Assembly: GCF_002269345.1 (NCBI RefSeq)
Contig: NZ_CP022889.1
Location: 1,240,001-1,304,000, forward strand
Direction: 5' to 3'
Source of the DNA: Tsuneonella mangrovi
Lineage (GTDB): Bacteria; Pseudomonadota; Alphaproteobacteria; Sphingomonadales; Sphingomonadaceae
DNA length: 64,000 bases
The position numbers were made by a program, and so were the translations under genes. Shown piece by piece: positions 1 to 14,134 of the stretch; positions within the stretch are counted from its first letter, which is position 1; each line of letters opens with the position of its first letter. The notes under the pieces are model-generated. The model saw only the letters and a list, made by a program, of their open reading frames with translations. It searched no databases and was not told where the DNA came from.

Positions 1-1383
1 CGTGTCGAGCGCTAGAGCGAATCCCTGTTCCGCCCAGTCGAGCCGCGCAGGGATGTAGAGATTGACCAGCAGCGCCTCTCCATCGTGCCAGAAAATCGAA
101 TCGGCATGCTTGGAATGGCTTTCCATGCCCGTGCCCACGCAGCACCAGAAACTGTCTTCGGCAGTCGAGTAGCTGCGGCGCGCGCCAGCTGCGAGCGGCA
201 TGAAGTAGACGAACTGGCCGGTATCCGGGCGCTGCTGCGCCATGATGTGGTTGAGGTGTGTCCGCTCGTAGAAATCGAACAGTCGCGCATCGGGCTGCCA
301 GCTGAACAGATGCCGCGTAAGCTTGAGCATGTTGTAGCTGTTGCAGCCTTCGCAAGTGGTTTCCGTAATTCGGTGCGCAAGCTTATCGGGCGGGCCGAAA
401 TGCTCTCGGTCCGAATTACCTCCGATCACGTAGCTGTGATGGTCGACCACTGCATGATGGAAGAACTCTGCCGCCACGCCCTTCTTGGGTTCGCCCGTAA
501 GTTCGCGGATCCGGGCCAGACCGATGATTTTGGGAATCTGTGTATTAGCGTGAAGGCCGTCGAGCCTGTCTTCTTCGGCCTCCAGCGGGTCGAGCACAGC
601 GCGATGATAAATCTTCTCTGCCATCCGCAGCCAACGCGGATTGCCGGTAAGGGCATAGGTTTCGGCATAAGATTCGTTCAAACCGCCGTGTTCCGCTTGG
701 AGCACCTTCTGCATCTGCTGGTCATCGAGCGGTTCGAGCACGCCCGCCATGTAGCCAGCCACTCCGAGAAGGATCGGCATTGCCCGCGGATTGCCAGCAA
801 AGCGGTGCGCATCGATAAGCCCGGCGTGAATCTTGTGCCAAGTGTATAGAGGGACCCAGCCGCCATTCAGGTCGAAGCCTCCGGACCAAATCTTACCGGC
901 CCGAATTTCCTCGAACACGATCTTGCCGTCGACCGTCTTGCCGTCACGTTCGACCGTCGTCCCGCCACAATAGCCATCGCCGTGCGCCGCCTGGATACGT
1001 GCCATTTCGGCAAGCGCAAAGTCGAGCTTGCTGGCAAGTCCGCTGTCTCCAGTGTTGGCAATCGTGAACGACACCGCACTCAACCAATGGCCGAGCGAGT
1101 GCCCGGCAATTCCCAGCGCCTCCCAGCCGCCATAGACGGGCTTCGGTGCTGGCAAGCCAGCCGAGAGATAGAAGTTGTGCAAGAATCGCTCGGGCTCGAG
1201 CGAAGCCAGATAGACGCGGTTGGCATGCAATGCGTCCGCGTAAATGGATGGCTGGAGCGACACCGCGCTCAATGGTGCGGAACCTACCTTTCCCGCCTTC
1301 AGCCTTGGCAGGCCGGCCAGTGCCGGGCCCGCAAGAGCCACAGCACTGGTTCCGATCAGCCATTGCCGACGATTAACGAGCAT
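1..1383 (-). CDS. GH127-family beta-L-arabinofuranosidase (DUF1680), C-terminus cut by window edge
   Basis: The frame is open from an ATG at 1383 down to base 1, giving 461 residues without a stop, so the 3' end lies outside the window. Related proteins are usually 600-800 residues. The N-terminus carries a twin-Arg signal (NRRQWLIGTSAVALAG), so export by Tat is likely. A TTCEGCNSYNMLK motif (Glu345, Cys347) and an FWCCVGTG motif (Cys414, Cys415) match the Glu/Cys/Cys/Cys zinc and nucleophile set known from GH127 enzymes. Such enzymes remove terminal beta-L-arabinofuranose, or other sugars in some relatives, from plant glycans. The start lies 2 bases after the stop of the transporter gene, so the two are one transcription unit. 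Family is secure; substrate is inferred from the arabinan locus. Confidence 0.88.
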   Translation of the reverse strand, partial: MLVNRRQWLIGTSAVALAGPALAGLPRLKAGKVGSAPLSAVSLQPSIYADALHANRVYLASLEPERFLHNFYLSAGLPAPKPVYGGWEALGIAGHSLGHWLSAVSFTIANTGDSGLASKLDFALAEMARIQAAHGDGYCGGTTVERDGKTVDGKIVFEEIRAGKIWSGGFDLNGGWVPLYTWHKIHAGLIDAHRFAGNPRAMPILLGVAGYMAGVLEPLDDQQMQKVLQAEHGGLNESYAETYALTGNPRWLRMAEKIYHRAVLDPLEAEEDRLDGLHANTQIPKIIGLARIRELTGEPKKGVAAEFFHHAVVDHHSYVIGGNSDREHFGPPDKLAHRITETTCEGCNSYNMLKLTRHLFSWQPDARLFDFYERTHLNHIMAQQRPDTGQFVYFMPLAAGARRSYSTAEDSFWCCVGTGMESHSKHADSIFWHDGEALLVNLYIPARLDWAEQGFALALDT

Positions 1384-1385
1384 GG

Positions 1386-2714
1386 TCACTCAGCCGGGGT
1401 GTCTTCTTCCGAGAGCTTTACGTCGGGCAAGGCGTTGGTCGGCTTCGATCCGACCAGAGCATACCAAAGCACGTAAAGTGCGCAGCAAGTGGTGACTAGG
1501 AAACCCCACTGCAGTCCATAGGTATCACCGACTTTGCCTTGAAGGGAAGCAAGCGCGCCTCCTGCAATCGACATGATCAGCAGACCGGAGCCCTCCTCGG
1601 TCAGCGGCCCGAGCCCGCGGATCGCCAACGCGAATATTGCGGGGAACATGAGCGAAATTCCCAGGCCGACCGTGATCAGGCCGTACATAGCCATTGGGCC
1701 GGAAGCGAATACCGCGGTCAAAGATCCGGCAATTGCGATCATGGCGAACATTGCCAAAACACGTTCCGGTGCGATCTTTTGCATGAGAGCCGCGCCCGCG
1801 AAGCGACCGACCATCATCCCACCCCAGAACAGCGTCAGGTATGATGCCGCATTTTCCTGAGTCAGGTTGGCGATGTCAGGCTGCGAAACGAAATTGATGA
1901 AGTAGCTTCCTACGCCGATCTCCGCGAGCACGCACAACGCAATCCCGATGCATCCGAAGACAAGGTTGCGATGGGTCCACAGAGAGAGGCCTGCTCGCAC
2001 TTCGGCGTTGGCACGCCGGGTCGCTGCCCCGAGAGTCGGGAGGGTCGCGCGGGCAATCATGATCGCCAGCACAGCAAGCACAGCGGCAACGATGAGGTAA
2101 GGCAACTCGGTTGCGTGGGCATCGGCCATGCGCTGTGCATGAGTAAGCTCGGTGCCATGTGCCGTGGTTCCGGCAGTCGTACGCGCAAGGATCAGATACT
2201 TGCCGAACAAGATGGCCAGCACGTCGCCCGTAGTGTTGAACGCCTGCACCAGCGTCAGGCGGCGTTCGGAGCTCTCAGGCGGCCCGATCACGGCGACGTA
2301 TGGATTCGCCGCAACCTGCAGGAGCGCGATGCCGCATGAGACGACAAACAGCGATGCAACTGTTATCGCATAGGAAATAACATAGGCGGCAAGCACCATG
2401 CCAAGCGATCCAAGGGTCATTACCGCGAGCCCGGCAGTTAGCGCCCGCTGATAGCCGATACGCTCGATCAGTTTTGCTGCCGGGATCGACGCAAGCAGGT
2501 ACCCAATAAACCAGACCGATTCGATGAGCCCGGTCTGGAAGTAGGTCAGTTCGAAAACGCTGCGCAGATGGGGCAGAAGCGTTCCGTTGATAACGCTGAT
2601 GAAGCCCCACATGAAGAAGAGGCTCGCCAGCAAAGCGAGCGCTCTGCCATAGTTTCCACCGGAGGACGATCCGCTGGTTGCCGAAACGCTAGAGGTGACC
2701 GAAGGGCCTGCCAT
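1386..2714 (-). CDS. FucP-like MFS sugar:proton symporter
   Basis: A 442-residue inner-membrane protein with about twelve hydrophobic segments and FucP/GluP features (FFMWGFISVINGTLLPHL near the N-terminus; QVAANPYV; NPYVAVIGPPESSERRLTLV region; FWGGMMVGRF in the second half). This family imports fucose, glucose, galactose, arabinose and similar sugars with protons. The frame stays open to 2915, but that extension has no transporter-like sequence, so the ATG at 2714 is preferred; it has a GGGAG and AAGGA region just upstream. It heads an operon with the GH127 gene and is divergent from the aldose epimerase gene, with a candidate GntR operator between them. Uptake of released L-arabinose or galactose is the likely role. 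Confidence 0.88.
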   Translation of the reverse strand: MAGPSVTSSVSATSGSSSGGNYGRALALLASLFFMWGFISVINGTLLPHLRSVFELTYFQTGLIESVWFIGYLLASIPAAKLIERIGYQRALTAGLAVMTLGSLGMVLAAYVISYAITVASLFVVSCGIALLQVAANPYVAVIGPPESSERRLTLVQAFNTTGDVLAILFGKYLILARTTAGTTAHGTELTHAQRMADAHATELPYLIVAAVLAVLAIMIARATLPTLGAATRRANAEVRAGLSLWTHRNLVFGCIGIALCVLAEIGVGSYFINFVSQPDIANLTQENAASYLTLFWGGMMVGRFAGAALMQKIAPERVLAMFAMIAIAGSLTAVFASGPMAMYGLITVGLGISLMFPAIFALAIRGLGPLTEEGSGLLIMSIAGGALASLQGKVGDTYGLQWGFLVTTCCALYVLWYALVGSKPTNALPDVKLSEEDTPAE

Positions 2715-2758
2715 ATCCTTGACTCCCGAATGCCCGGTCGAATCCGAGCCTTGCAAAA

Positions 2759-2794
2759 TTGGCCATTGCCAAATTTTTATATGTCTGACTATAT
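2759..2794. promoter_or_regulatory. Divergent promoter region with candidate GntR operator
   Basis: The 136-base gap between the transporter and epimerase genes contains ATGTCTGACTA at 2781-2791, whose GTCTGAC core is identical to the core of the palindrome upstream of the GH2 gene. It fits the FadR-subfamily pattern GTNNNAC but has imperfect outer arms. A separate inverted repeat, TTGGC-CATT-GCCAA, lies at 2759-2772. Assignment to the GntR protein at 6380-7114 is inferred from the shared core and the locus. Confidence 0.45.
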
Positions 2795-2850
2795 GTGTTT
2801 CGCGCTGCCGGTCAACGGTGAAAACGCTTAGAGAATCGGGAAGAGGTAAT

Positions 2851-4005
2851 ATGACAAATAGCTCCATCGGCTTGATCCGGGGTATCGCCCCGCTGGCTTT
2901 GCTGGCTCTTTCCAACCCGGTTCAAGCAGCAACCGCAACAACTTCGGACTTCGGCAAGATGCCGAATGGTGAGGCCGTGAAAGAGGTCAAACTGACCGGA
3001 AACAATGGAGTGAGCGTCGTGCTCATTACCCTTGGTGCGACGATCCAGGCATTCAACGTACCCGACAAGAATGGCCACGTTGCGGACATCACCGTTGGAT
3101 ATGACAAAGTCTCTTCGTACATCGATGCCCCCAACTACTGGGGCCAGACCATCGGACGCTATGCGAATCGAATTGCAAACGGTTCGTTCAAGCTGGATGG
3201 CAAGACCTACCAACTGACGCAGAACGACGGGACCAATTCGCTGCATGGCGGCAAGGAAGGTTTCGACAAGCGCAACTGGAAGCTCGCAAGCGTCAAAACC
3301 AACCCGGACGGCACTGTCAGCGCAACGATGACCTTGCGCAGCCCCGACGGCGATCAGGGATATCCCGGCAATCTGGACGTTACAGTGGTTTATACGCTCG
3401 ACGACAGCGGATCGTTGACGATGCAATACTCGGCGACGACCGACCAACCGACAATCGTAAACCTGACCAACCACGCGCTATTCAACCTCGGCGGCAACGG
3501 ATGGCCGTACGGCACCTACGACGAGAAGCTGACGATCCCCGCGAGCCGATACACGCCGATCAATGACAAACTTATCCCGACTGGGGAATTGCGCGCTGTC
3601 GATGGCACGGTGTTCGATTTCCGGAACGGCCGGATGCTTTACGATGGCGTGCGCGACGGGAGCGATGAGCAGATCGTCCTGGCCCATGGATGGGACCACA
3701 ACTTCGTCCTCGACAAGGGCCACACCGACAAACCTGAACTCGCCGCCCGCCTCGAACACGCCCAGTCCGGGAGGGTGCTCGAAGTGCTGACGACGGCTCC
3801 GGGTCTGCAATTCTATTCGGGTAACTTTCTCGACGGCACGCTGCTCGGCAAGGGCAACGTGGTCTACCGGATGGGCGATGCAGTCGCTTTGGAAGCGCAA
3901 TTGTTCCCGGACACCCCGAACCAACCAAACTTCGGATCGGCTGAACTCGATCCGGGACAAACCTACCACCGAACGATTATTTACCGCGTCTCGACGCAGG
4001 ACTGA
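2851..4005 (+). CDS. Exported aldose 1-epimerase (mutarotase)
   Basis: A 384-residue protein that interconverts alpha and beta anomers of free aldoses. The start at 2851 gives a clean signal peptide ending in NPVQA-ATA and has AAGAGG five bases upstream; the open frame back to 2695 adds nothing family-like. Mutarotase marks are present in order: [12 protein letters not shown] (substrate Arg), [11 protein letters not shown] (His), [12 protein letters not shown] (catalytic His), WDHNF (Asp) and LEAQLFPD (catalytic Glu). It is followed after 11 bases by the sugar-acid dehydratase gene, so the pair probably prepares released arabinose or galactose for oxidation. The signal peptide places it in the periplasm. 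Confidence 0.9.
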   Translation: MTNSSIGLIRGIAPLALLALSNPVQAATATTSDFGKMPNGEAVKEVKLTGNNGVSVVLITLGATIQAFNVPDKNGHVADITVGYDKVSSYIDAPNYWGQTIGRYANRIANGSFKLDGKTYQLTQNDGTNSLHGGKEGFDKRNWKLASVKTNPDGTVSATMTLRSPDGDQGYPGNLDVTVVYTLDDSGSLTMQYSATTDQPTIVNLTNHALFNLGGNGWPYGTYDEKLTIPASRYTPINDKLIPTGELRAVDGTVFDFRNGRMLYDGVRDGSDEQIVLAHGWDHNFVLDKGHTDKPELAARLEHAQSGRVLEVLTTAPGLQFYSGNFLDGTLLGKGNVVYRMGDAVALEAQLFPDTPNQPNFGSAELDPGQTYHRTIIYRVSTQD

Positions 4006-4016
4006 AAGCATACGCG

Positions 4017-5816
4017 ATGAGCGATAAACCTTCCGCCAAATCCCTGCGAAGCCGGGCCTGGTTCGATAATCCAGCCAATGCCGACATGACCGCGCTGTAT
4101 CTTGAGCGTTACATGAACTTCGGGCTTTCGCTCGAGGAGCTCCAAAGCGGCAAGCCGATCATCGGGATCGCTCAAACGGGAAGCGACCTCAGCCCGTGCA
4201 ACCGGCACCACCTCGTCTTGGCGGAAAGAGTGCGCGAAGGCATTCGGGAAGCTGGCGGTATTGCGATCGAATTCCCCGTCCATCCAATCCAGGAGACGGG
4301 CAAACGCCCAACCGCCGGACTCGATCGCAATCTTGCATACCTTGGCATTGTAGAAGTGCTCTACGGCTATCCGCTTGACGGCGTGGTGCTCACGATTGGT
4401 TGCGACAAGACTACTCCCGCCGCTTTGATGGCTGCTGCGACCGTGAATATTCCGGCGATTGCGCTCTCGGTTGGCCCAATGCTGAACGGGTATTTCAAGG
4501 GCCAGCGAACGGGATCCGGAACTATCGTCTGGCGCGCACGGGAAATGCTCGCGTCGGGCGAGATCGACTACAAGGAATTCATCAAGCTCGTTGCCAGTTC
4601 GGCCCCATCGACTGGATATTGCAATACGATGGGTACAGCGACGACAATGAATTCGCTGACCGAGGCGCTCGGGATGAGCTTGCCGGGTTCCGCAGCGATT
4701 CCAGCTCCTTATCGCGACCGCCAGGAATGCGCCTACCTCTCAGGCAAGCGCATTGTCGAAATGGTGGCGGAAGATCTCAAGCCTTCGGATGTTCTGACTC
4801 GGGAAGCATTCGAGAATGCTATCCGGGTCAATTCCGCGATTGGCGGTTCGACCAACGCGCCGATCCATCTGGCCGCAATCGCTCGCCATATCGGCGTCGA
4901 TCTGCCGATCAATGAATGGGAGCGGCTGGGCCACGAAATTCCCTTGCTAGTCAATCTCCAGCCCGCTGGCGAATTTCTTGGTGAAGACTATTACCGGGCC
5001 GGCGGAGTTCCCGCAGTTGTCGCGCAGCTGATGGGTAAGGGCCTAATCCACGAAGGTGCCACAACCGTTAATGGCAAGTCGATCGGCGACAACTGCCGGG
5101 ATGTCGCGATCGAGGACGAGCGGGTGATCCGCCCATTCAACGATCCGCTGCTCGAAAATGCCGGTTTCATAGTCCTGTCGGGGAACCTGTTCGATTCCGC
5201 GATCATGAAAACCTGCGTAATCTCGAAGGATTTCCGCGAGCGTTACCTCTCCGATCCTGACGACCCCGGTGCGTTCGAAGGGCCCGCGGTAGTGTTCGAT
5301 GGGCCCGAAGAATATCACGCAAAGATCGACGACAAATCGACAGGGATTACGGCAGAGACCATCCTGTTTATCCGGGGCGCTGGGCCGATCGGCTATCCCG
5401 GGTCTGCCGAAGTCGTTAATATGCGTCCGCCCGCATACTTGCTCGAGGAAGGCATTCGCGCCTTGCCGTGTGTAGGCGATGGCCGGCAGTCAGGGACGAG
5501 CGGCAGCCCTTCGATCCTCAACGCCAGTCCGGAAGCTGCCGCGATGGGTGGGCTTGCACTCCTGCGCACCGGCGACCGGGTGCGGATCGACTTGCGTAAG
5601 CGGAGCGCCAATATGCTCGTGCCGGACGAGGAACTGCAGGCTCGGCGCAAGGAACTGGAGGCAGCTGGCGGCTACGCCTACCCGGAAAGCCAAACACCGT
5701 GGCAGGAAATCCAGCGCAGTGTTGTAGGACAAATGTCATTCGGCGCGATCCTTGAGGGCGCAGAAAAATACCAGCGGATAGCGCAGACAAAGGGAATCCC
5801 GCGCGACAGCCACTAA
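4017..5816 (+). CDS. IlvD/Edd-family pentonate dehydratase (L-arabonate/D-xylonate type)
   Basis: A 599-residue cytoplasmic enzyme of the IlvD/Edd family. Cys61, Cys129 and Cys202 (in [13 protein letters not shown] and GYCNTMGTA) match the three [2Fe-2S] ligands of structurally known L-arabonate dehydratase, Lys131 matches the modified lysine, and SGTSGSPS near residue 487 carries the catalytic Ser. The N-terminal [20 protein letters not shown] is of the type seen in Caulobacter xylonate dehydratase and differs from biosynthetic IlvD. It would turn an aldonate into a 2-keto-3-deoxy sugar acid in a non-phosphorylating pentose route. The aldose dehydrogenase, lactonase and later enzymes are not in the window. 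Arabonate versus xylonate cannot be settled by eye; the neighbours favour arabonate. Confidence 0.88.
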   Translation: MSDKPSAKSLRSRAWFDNPANADMTALYLERYMNFGLSLEELQSGKPIIGIAQTGSDLSPCNRHHLVLAERVREGIREAGGIAIEFPVHPIQETGKRPTAGLDRNLAYLGIVEVLYGYPLDGVVLTIGCDKTTPAALMAAATVNIPAIALSVGPMLNGYFKGQRTGSGTIVWRAREMLASGEIDYKEFIKLVASSAPSTGYCNTMGTATTMNSLTEALGMSLPGSAAIPAPYRDRQECAYLSGKRIVEMVAEDLKPSDVLTREAFENAIRVNSAIGGSTNAPIHLAAIARHIGVDLPINEWERLGHEIPLLVNLQPAGEFLGEDYYRAGGVPAVVAQLMGKGLIHEGATTVNGKSIGDNCRDVAIEDERVIRPFNDPLLENAGFIVLSGNLFDSAIMKTCVISKDFRERYLSDPDDPGAFEGPAVVFDGPEEYHAKIDDKSTGITAETILFIRGAGPIGYPGSAEVVNMRPPAYLLEEGIRALPCVGDGRQSGTSGSPSILNASPEAAAMGGLALLRTGDRVRIDLRKRSANMLVPDEELQARRKELEAAGGYAYPESQTPWQEIQRSVVGQMSFGAILEGAEKYQRIAQTKGIPRDSH

Positions 5817-5829
5817 TCCTATGGCTTCG

Positions 5830-6342
5830 TCAGGATTTGGCGGAATCTTCCCTGACCGCCTGGTTGGAAACGATGTCTGGATCGGTCGCCAGTTCATAGA
5901 GGTAGTGGAAGCGTTCCTCTGTGCCCTTCTTCATCTTGGCGAGACCGGCTGCCTGGTCAGGCGTCAAGGCAAACTCGCTATATCCGCGTGACACGAGGCA
6001 GCGGGTCATAACCGAGACCAGATATTGCTGGAGTTCCGGGATGTTGACATGGAAATTCCTGCGCTGGATCATCACGTAATCCGTGAGCGGATCGAGAGCC
6101 TGCTGGTCCTGTAAGATGGTGTCCTGCTGCTCGACACCCCGCAGTGTATCCTTGTACGCTGTCTGGCCGGACATATCGGCCTTCGCACCAATCGTAGCGC
6201 AGTGGACCGCATCGGTGCGATAATTGGCGTATGAGACGCCAGCTTTGCCCCAAGATGTCACTTGCGGGGCATTGGGTGTCGCGCAAGCCGACAGGAAGCC
6301 TAGCGGCAGCAGAAGTCCCAGAGTTATAGCCCTTGAACGCAT
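5830..6342 (-). CDS. Putative lipoprotein, unknown function
   Basis: A 170-residue protein with a lipoprotein signal (LLLPLGFLSAC; lipobox LSAC, Cys20), so probably membrane-anchored after lipidation. The rest is hydrophilic with no motif I recognise; Cys48 and Cys114 remain after processing. It is convergent with the dehydratase gene and lies upstream of no other gene of its strand except the promoter side shared with the GntR gene, 37 bases away. Nothing ties it to sugar use other than position. Function unknown. Confidence 0.7.
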   Translation of the reverse strand: MRSRAITLGLLLPLGFLSACATPNAPQVTSWGKAGVSYANYRTDAVHCATIGAKADMSGQTAYKDTLRGVEQQDTILQDQQALDPLTDYVMIQRRNFHVNIPELQQYLVSVMTRCLVSRGYSEFALTPDQAAGLAKMKKGTEERFHYLYELATDPDIVSNQAVREDSAKS

Positions 6343-6379
6343 GACTGCCTCCGAAATCGACTGGTCCCGAGCTTGTTGA

Positions 6380-7114
6380 TCACGCTTCGAGAAGAGCGTG
6401 CGTATCTTGTTCGGCCTGCGTGATCAGATCGATCGTCACCGATCGCGCTTTGGCCCCGTCGCCTTCTGCAATCGCGTCGAAAAGCGCGCGATGTTCCTCG
6501 ATCGGATTGCGCGGCTTTCGATTGCCTCGATATTTGAAGTAGGTCGTCCAGCGGACCGCCGCGCCGATACTGGCGGACAGGCTTACCAGCAGTTCGTTGT
6601 CGGTCGCCTCGAGGATTGCCGCGTGGAATTCCTGATCCGCGAGCTGTCCTTCTGGGGTAGCAAGCGTGTGACGCGCCATTTCCTCAAGCGCGTGGCCCAT
6701 CGTGGCCAACTGGCGGGAGGTTTTTTTATTCGCGGCGAGCTCGGCCGCTGCGGGTTCCACAATTAGGCGCAGTTCGAACAGACTCCTGACGAACTGCTTG
6801 GGCGGTGCGCCCTCGAACATCCACTCCAGCAATATCGGGTCAAGCAGGTTCCATGCCTCGCGCGCCCTGACCCTCGTTCCGATTTTCGGCTTACTTTCGA
6901 TCAGACCACGTGCCGAGAGCATGCGCAAGGCTTCGCGAACGACACTGCGTGAAACGCCGAATGTTTCGGCGATCTCTATTTCACCCGGCAGCACGCTGCC
7001 AGGCTTATGCTCGCCCGTTACGATTGAAATACCGAGCGCCCGGGAGATCTTGATATGCGATGGCTCTCGTTTTGTCTTACCGTTGGCCAACAGCGGTCCC
7101 CCTTGCATATTCAT
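6380..7114 (-). CDS. GntR-family (FadR subfamily) transcriptional regulator
   Basis: A 244-residue DNA-binding protein. Residues about 15-85 form a winged helix-turn-helix (GSVLPGEIEIAETFGVSRS, then VVREALRMLSARGLIESKPKI is interrupted only by numbering here), and the C-terminal part is an all-helical FCD ligand domain with the expected acidic and His residues (EFHAAILEATDN, EEHRALFDAI). The ATG at 7114 has GGGAG upstream; the longer frame to 7405 has no family-like sequence. FadR-type regulators bind TNGTNNNACNA palindromes and usually respond to sugar acids or related small acids. Three such palindromes occur in the divergent promoters of this locus, so this is the likely local repressor, perhaps sensing an arabonate-type intermediate. 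Confidence 0.88.
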   Translation of the reverse strand: MNMQGGPLLANGKTKREPSHIKISRALGISIVTGEHKPGSVLPGEIEIAETFGVSRSVVREALRMLSARGLIESKPKIGTRVRAREAWNLLDPILLEWMFEGAPPKQFVRSLFELRLIVEPAAAELAANKKTSRQLATMGHALEEMARHTLATPEGQLADQEFHAAILEATDNELLVSLSASIGAAVRWTTYFKYRGNRKPRNPIEEHRALFDAIAEGDGAKARSVTIDLITQAEQDTHALLEA

Positions 7115-7191
7115 GGCATCTCCCGCCCTTTTCCATAGCAGAGTTCGGCATTGCAACCTGAATCTCCGCTCTTGATTTTCGATTAGCATCC

Positions 7192-7206
7192 TATATTGTC
7201 TGACAA
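7192..7206. promoter_or_regulatory. Candidate GntR operator upstream of the GH2 gene
   Basis: TTGTCTGACAA at 7196-7206 is a perfect 11-base palindrome and an exact match to the FadR-subfamily pattern TNGTNNNACNA. It overlaps a TATATT hexamer (7192-7197) that could be a -10 element for the GH2 operon. The site sits between the divergent GntR gene (start 7114) and the GH2 gene (start 7238), a classic place for autoregulation. Confidence 0.6.
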
Positions 7207-7222
7207 ACAAGTCAAAGGCTGA

Positions 7223-12009
<4,787 letters not shown>

Positions 12010-12012
12010 TCA

Positions 12013-13065
12013 ATGTCAGTGTCTCTGGTCCCGAAAGCACTTCTCGTCGCTTCGCTGGCCTGTGCGAGCGTGGCGGCGAGTGCTTCCGGGGAGATTGTTC
12101 AGCCGACTGTCAACACCGGCTCGGCTCTCCCACACGAATACGTGTCTGTGCACGACCCGGTAATGATCCGCGAGGGCAACACCTACTACGTCTATTCAAC
12201 GACGAGAGGGGGACACGGCCCCCTGGTAGCCTGGAAGTCCAACGATCTGGCGCATTGGCAGCGCTTGCCCAGTCCGTTGGCGAACCTTCCCGACTGGGCC
12301 AGGGAGGCCGTGCCTGATGCGCGCGGCATGTGGGCGCCCGACATTACCCGTGTTGGTGGGAGATATCGGCTCTATTACGCGGTTTCCCGGTTCGGTACGC
12401 GCAATTCGGTCATCGGCCTTGCCAGTTCGGCGAGCCTTGATCCCAAGTCGCCGCACTACGGCTGGCGCGACGACGGGCCAGTGCTTTCGAGCAGTGACCA
12501 CGATAATTTCAATGCGATCGACCCCAACCTGGTCGTAGACAGCAATGGACGCCAATGGCTTGCCTTCGGCAGTTTCTGGAGCGGCCTCAAGATTATCGAG
12601 CTCGATCCGGCAACAGGCAAACCAAGGTCCGATGCCAGCCCGATTTCAATCGCAGGTCGAGACGCAGCGCACGGCCATGCGATCGAGGCAGCGCTAGTCA
12701 TTGCGCACGGGAAGTATCACTATCTCATCGCCTCGTTCGACAATTGCTGTCGCGGCGTGAAAAGCACCTACAAACTTGCTGTCGGGCGCTCGGAAGCGGT
12801 CACCGGCCCGTATGTCGATGAGCAAGGCGTCCCCATGCTCGACGGCGGCGGGACGATCATACTTCAGGCGGATAAGGACTCGCGCTTTCGCGGGCCCGGC
12901 CATGCAGGCTACTTCAAGGACCGGGATGGGGCCGAACTGCTCGTATATCACGCCTACGACGCGGACCGCAGAGGCCAATCGACCCTGCGCATCGCAAAGA
13001 TTGTGTGGGATGCCCAAGGTTGGCCGGTGCTGGAAGACTTGCACTCATACAAGAGGAGAGACTGA
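12013..13065 (+). CDS. GH43 endo-alpha-1,5-L-arabinanase-like enzyme, exported
   Basis: A 350-residue five-bladed beta-propeller glycosidase with a signal peptide ending near ASASG. Asp48 in the VHDPV motif, Asp170 in NAIDPN and Glu225 in AIEAA are the base, pKa modulator and acid of GH43. MWAPDI, FGSFWSGLK and RGPGHAG patterns are those of the endo-arabinanase branch, which cuts the alpha-1,5-L-arabinan backbone. It is the third gene of the GH2-GH51-GH43-GH43 operon, one base before the next start. Endo versus exo action is inferred from motif style. Confidence 0.88.
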   Translation: MSVSLVPKALLVASLACASVAASASGEIVQPTVNTGSALPHEYVSVHDPVMIREGNTYYVYSTTRGGHGPLVAWKSNDLAHWQRLPSPLANLPDWAREAVPDARGMWAPDITRVGGRYRLYYAVSRFGTRNSVIGLASSASLDPKSPHYGWRDDGPVLSSSDHDNFNAIDPNLVVDSNGRQWLAFGSFWSGLKIIELDPATGKPRSDASPISIAGRDAAHGHAIEAALVIAHGKYHYLIASFDNCCRGVKSTYKLAVGRSEAVTGPYVDEQGVPMLDGGGTIILQADKDSRFRGPGHAGYFKDRDGAELLVYHAYDADRRGQSTLRIAKIVWDAQGWPVLEDLHSYKRRD

Positions 13066-13066
13066 C

Positions 13067-14104
13067 ATGGATCGACGTGGATTCCTGCATGCATCTGTGG
13101 CTGGGGCCGGGATGCTGGCTGTCCCTAGCCGCAGTTTGGCCGCCGAAGACTGCAAAATGCAGCAGGCCATAAATCCGCTGGTCTTCCAGCGCGCCGATCC
13201 GTGGGTCTTGCTGTCCGAAAGCGGAGATTACTACTTCACGGCATCGGTGCCCGAATACGATCGTGTGATCTTGCGCAGCGCACGCAGCGTGGCGGGGCTA
13301 TCCAACGCGACCGAGCGGGTGCTGTGGCAACGACCGGCGAAGGGTCGCATGGGAGGGTATATCTGGGCTCCGGAAATTCATCGGATCCGCGGCCGCTGGC
13401 TCATTTATTTCGGTGCCGGTGACAGCGACGAGGTATTTCACGTCCGCGTCTATGTTCTCGTCTGCGATAGTGACGATCCGATGACCGGAAACTGGAGCGT
13501 TCTCGGTCAAGTTGAGACCGAGTGGGACACCTTCACTCTCGATGCGACAAGCTTCAACCATCGCGGCACGGACTACCTCTGCTGGGCACAGCAAGAACCC
13601 GGCATCAAGACCAATTCAAACCTCTATCTCGCGCCGCTGGCGACACCTACGACTTTTGCCGCGACCCCGGTGCGCCTTTCCATCCCGACGCTCGAATGGG
13701 AAATCCAGGGCTTCAAAGTCAACGAGGGTCCCGCATTCCATGCGCACGGGGACAAGGTTGTATTGACCTATTCGGCCAGCGCTACCGATGCCCGTTATGC
13801 GATGGGAATGCTTTGGGCCGATGCGGGTTCGGACCTGATGGATGCAGCCAGCTGGACCAAATCAATTGAACCGGTTTTCAAGAGCGCGCCCGATCACTGT
13901 GTTTTCGGACCAGGCCACAACAGTTTTACCAAGGACACCTGCGGGCGAGATCTGCTTGTCTATCATGCACGCAGTTACAAGGATATCGTAGGCGATCCGC
14001 TTTACGACCCGAACCGCCATACACGGGTGCAGCACTTCACATACGATGACAGGGGCCTGCCGGATTTTGGAGAGCCGGTCCGCGCTGGTCCGCTGCGCGA
14101 TTGA
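13067..14104 (+). CDS. GH43 exo-acting arabinofuranosidase-like enzyme, Tat signal
   Basis: A 345-residue GH43 protein. AAGAGGAGAG just upstream fixes the ATG at 13067, giving a Tat-type signal (MDRRGFLHASVAGAGML). The propeller opens with QRADPWVLL (catalytic Asp) followed by YYFTASVPEYDRVIL, a pattern of the GH43 group that includes exo-alpha-1,5-L-arabinofuranosidases. GGYIWAPEIH, LDATSF and KVNEGPAFHAHG (catalytic Glu) follow, and FGPGHNSF closes the set. It probably trims the oligosaccharides made by the endo-enzyme encoded before it. Last gene of the operon. Confidence 0.86.
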   Translation: MDRRGFLHASVAGAGMLAVPSRSLAAEDCKMQQAINPLVFQRADPWVLLSESGDYYFTASVPEYDRVILRSARSVAGLSNATERVLWQRPAKGRMGGYIWAPEIHRIRGRWLIYFGAGDSDEVFHVRVYVLVCDSDDPMTGNWSVLGQVETEWDTFTLDATSFNHRGTDYLCWAQQEPGIKTNSNLYLAPLATPTTFAATPVRLSIPTLEWEIQGFKVNEGPAFHAHGDKVVLTYSASATDARYAMGMLWADAGSDLMDAASWTKSIEPVFKSAPDHCVFGPGHNSFTKDTCGRDLLVYHARSYKDIVGDPLYDPNRHTRVQHFTYDDRGLPDFGEPVRAGPLRD

Positions 14105-14112
14105 GGTCGTGT

Positions 14113-14127
14113 GGCGGCTTTGCCGCC
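14113..14127. terminator. Possible weak hairpin between convergent genes
   Basis: GGCGGC-TTT-GCCGCC forms a six-base-pair hairpin 9 bases after the GH43 stop and before the convergent gene at 14135. There is no following T-run, so it would not be a standard Rho-independent terminator. Confidence 0.3.
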
Positions 14128-14134
14128 GCGCAAC

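Noticed and set aside
85-849. Plus-strand frame of 254 codons at the left edge
   Set aside because: Antisense to the GH127 frame, which has clear catalytic motifs and stays open to the edge.
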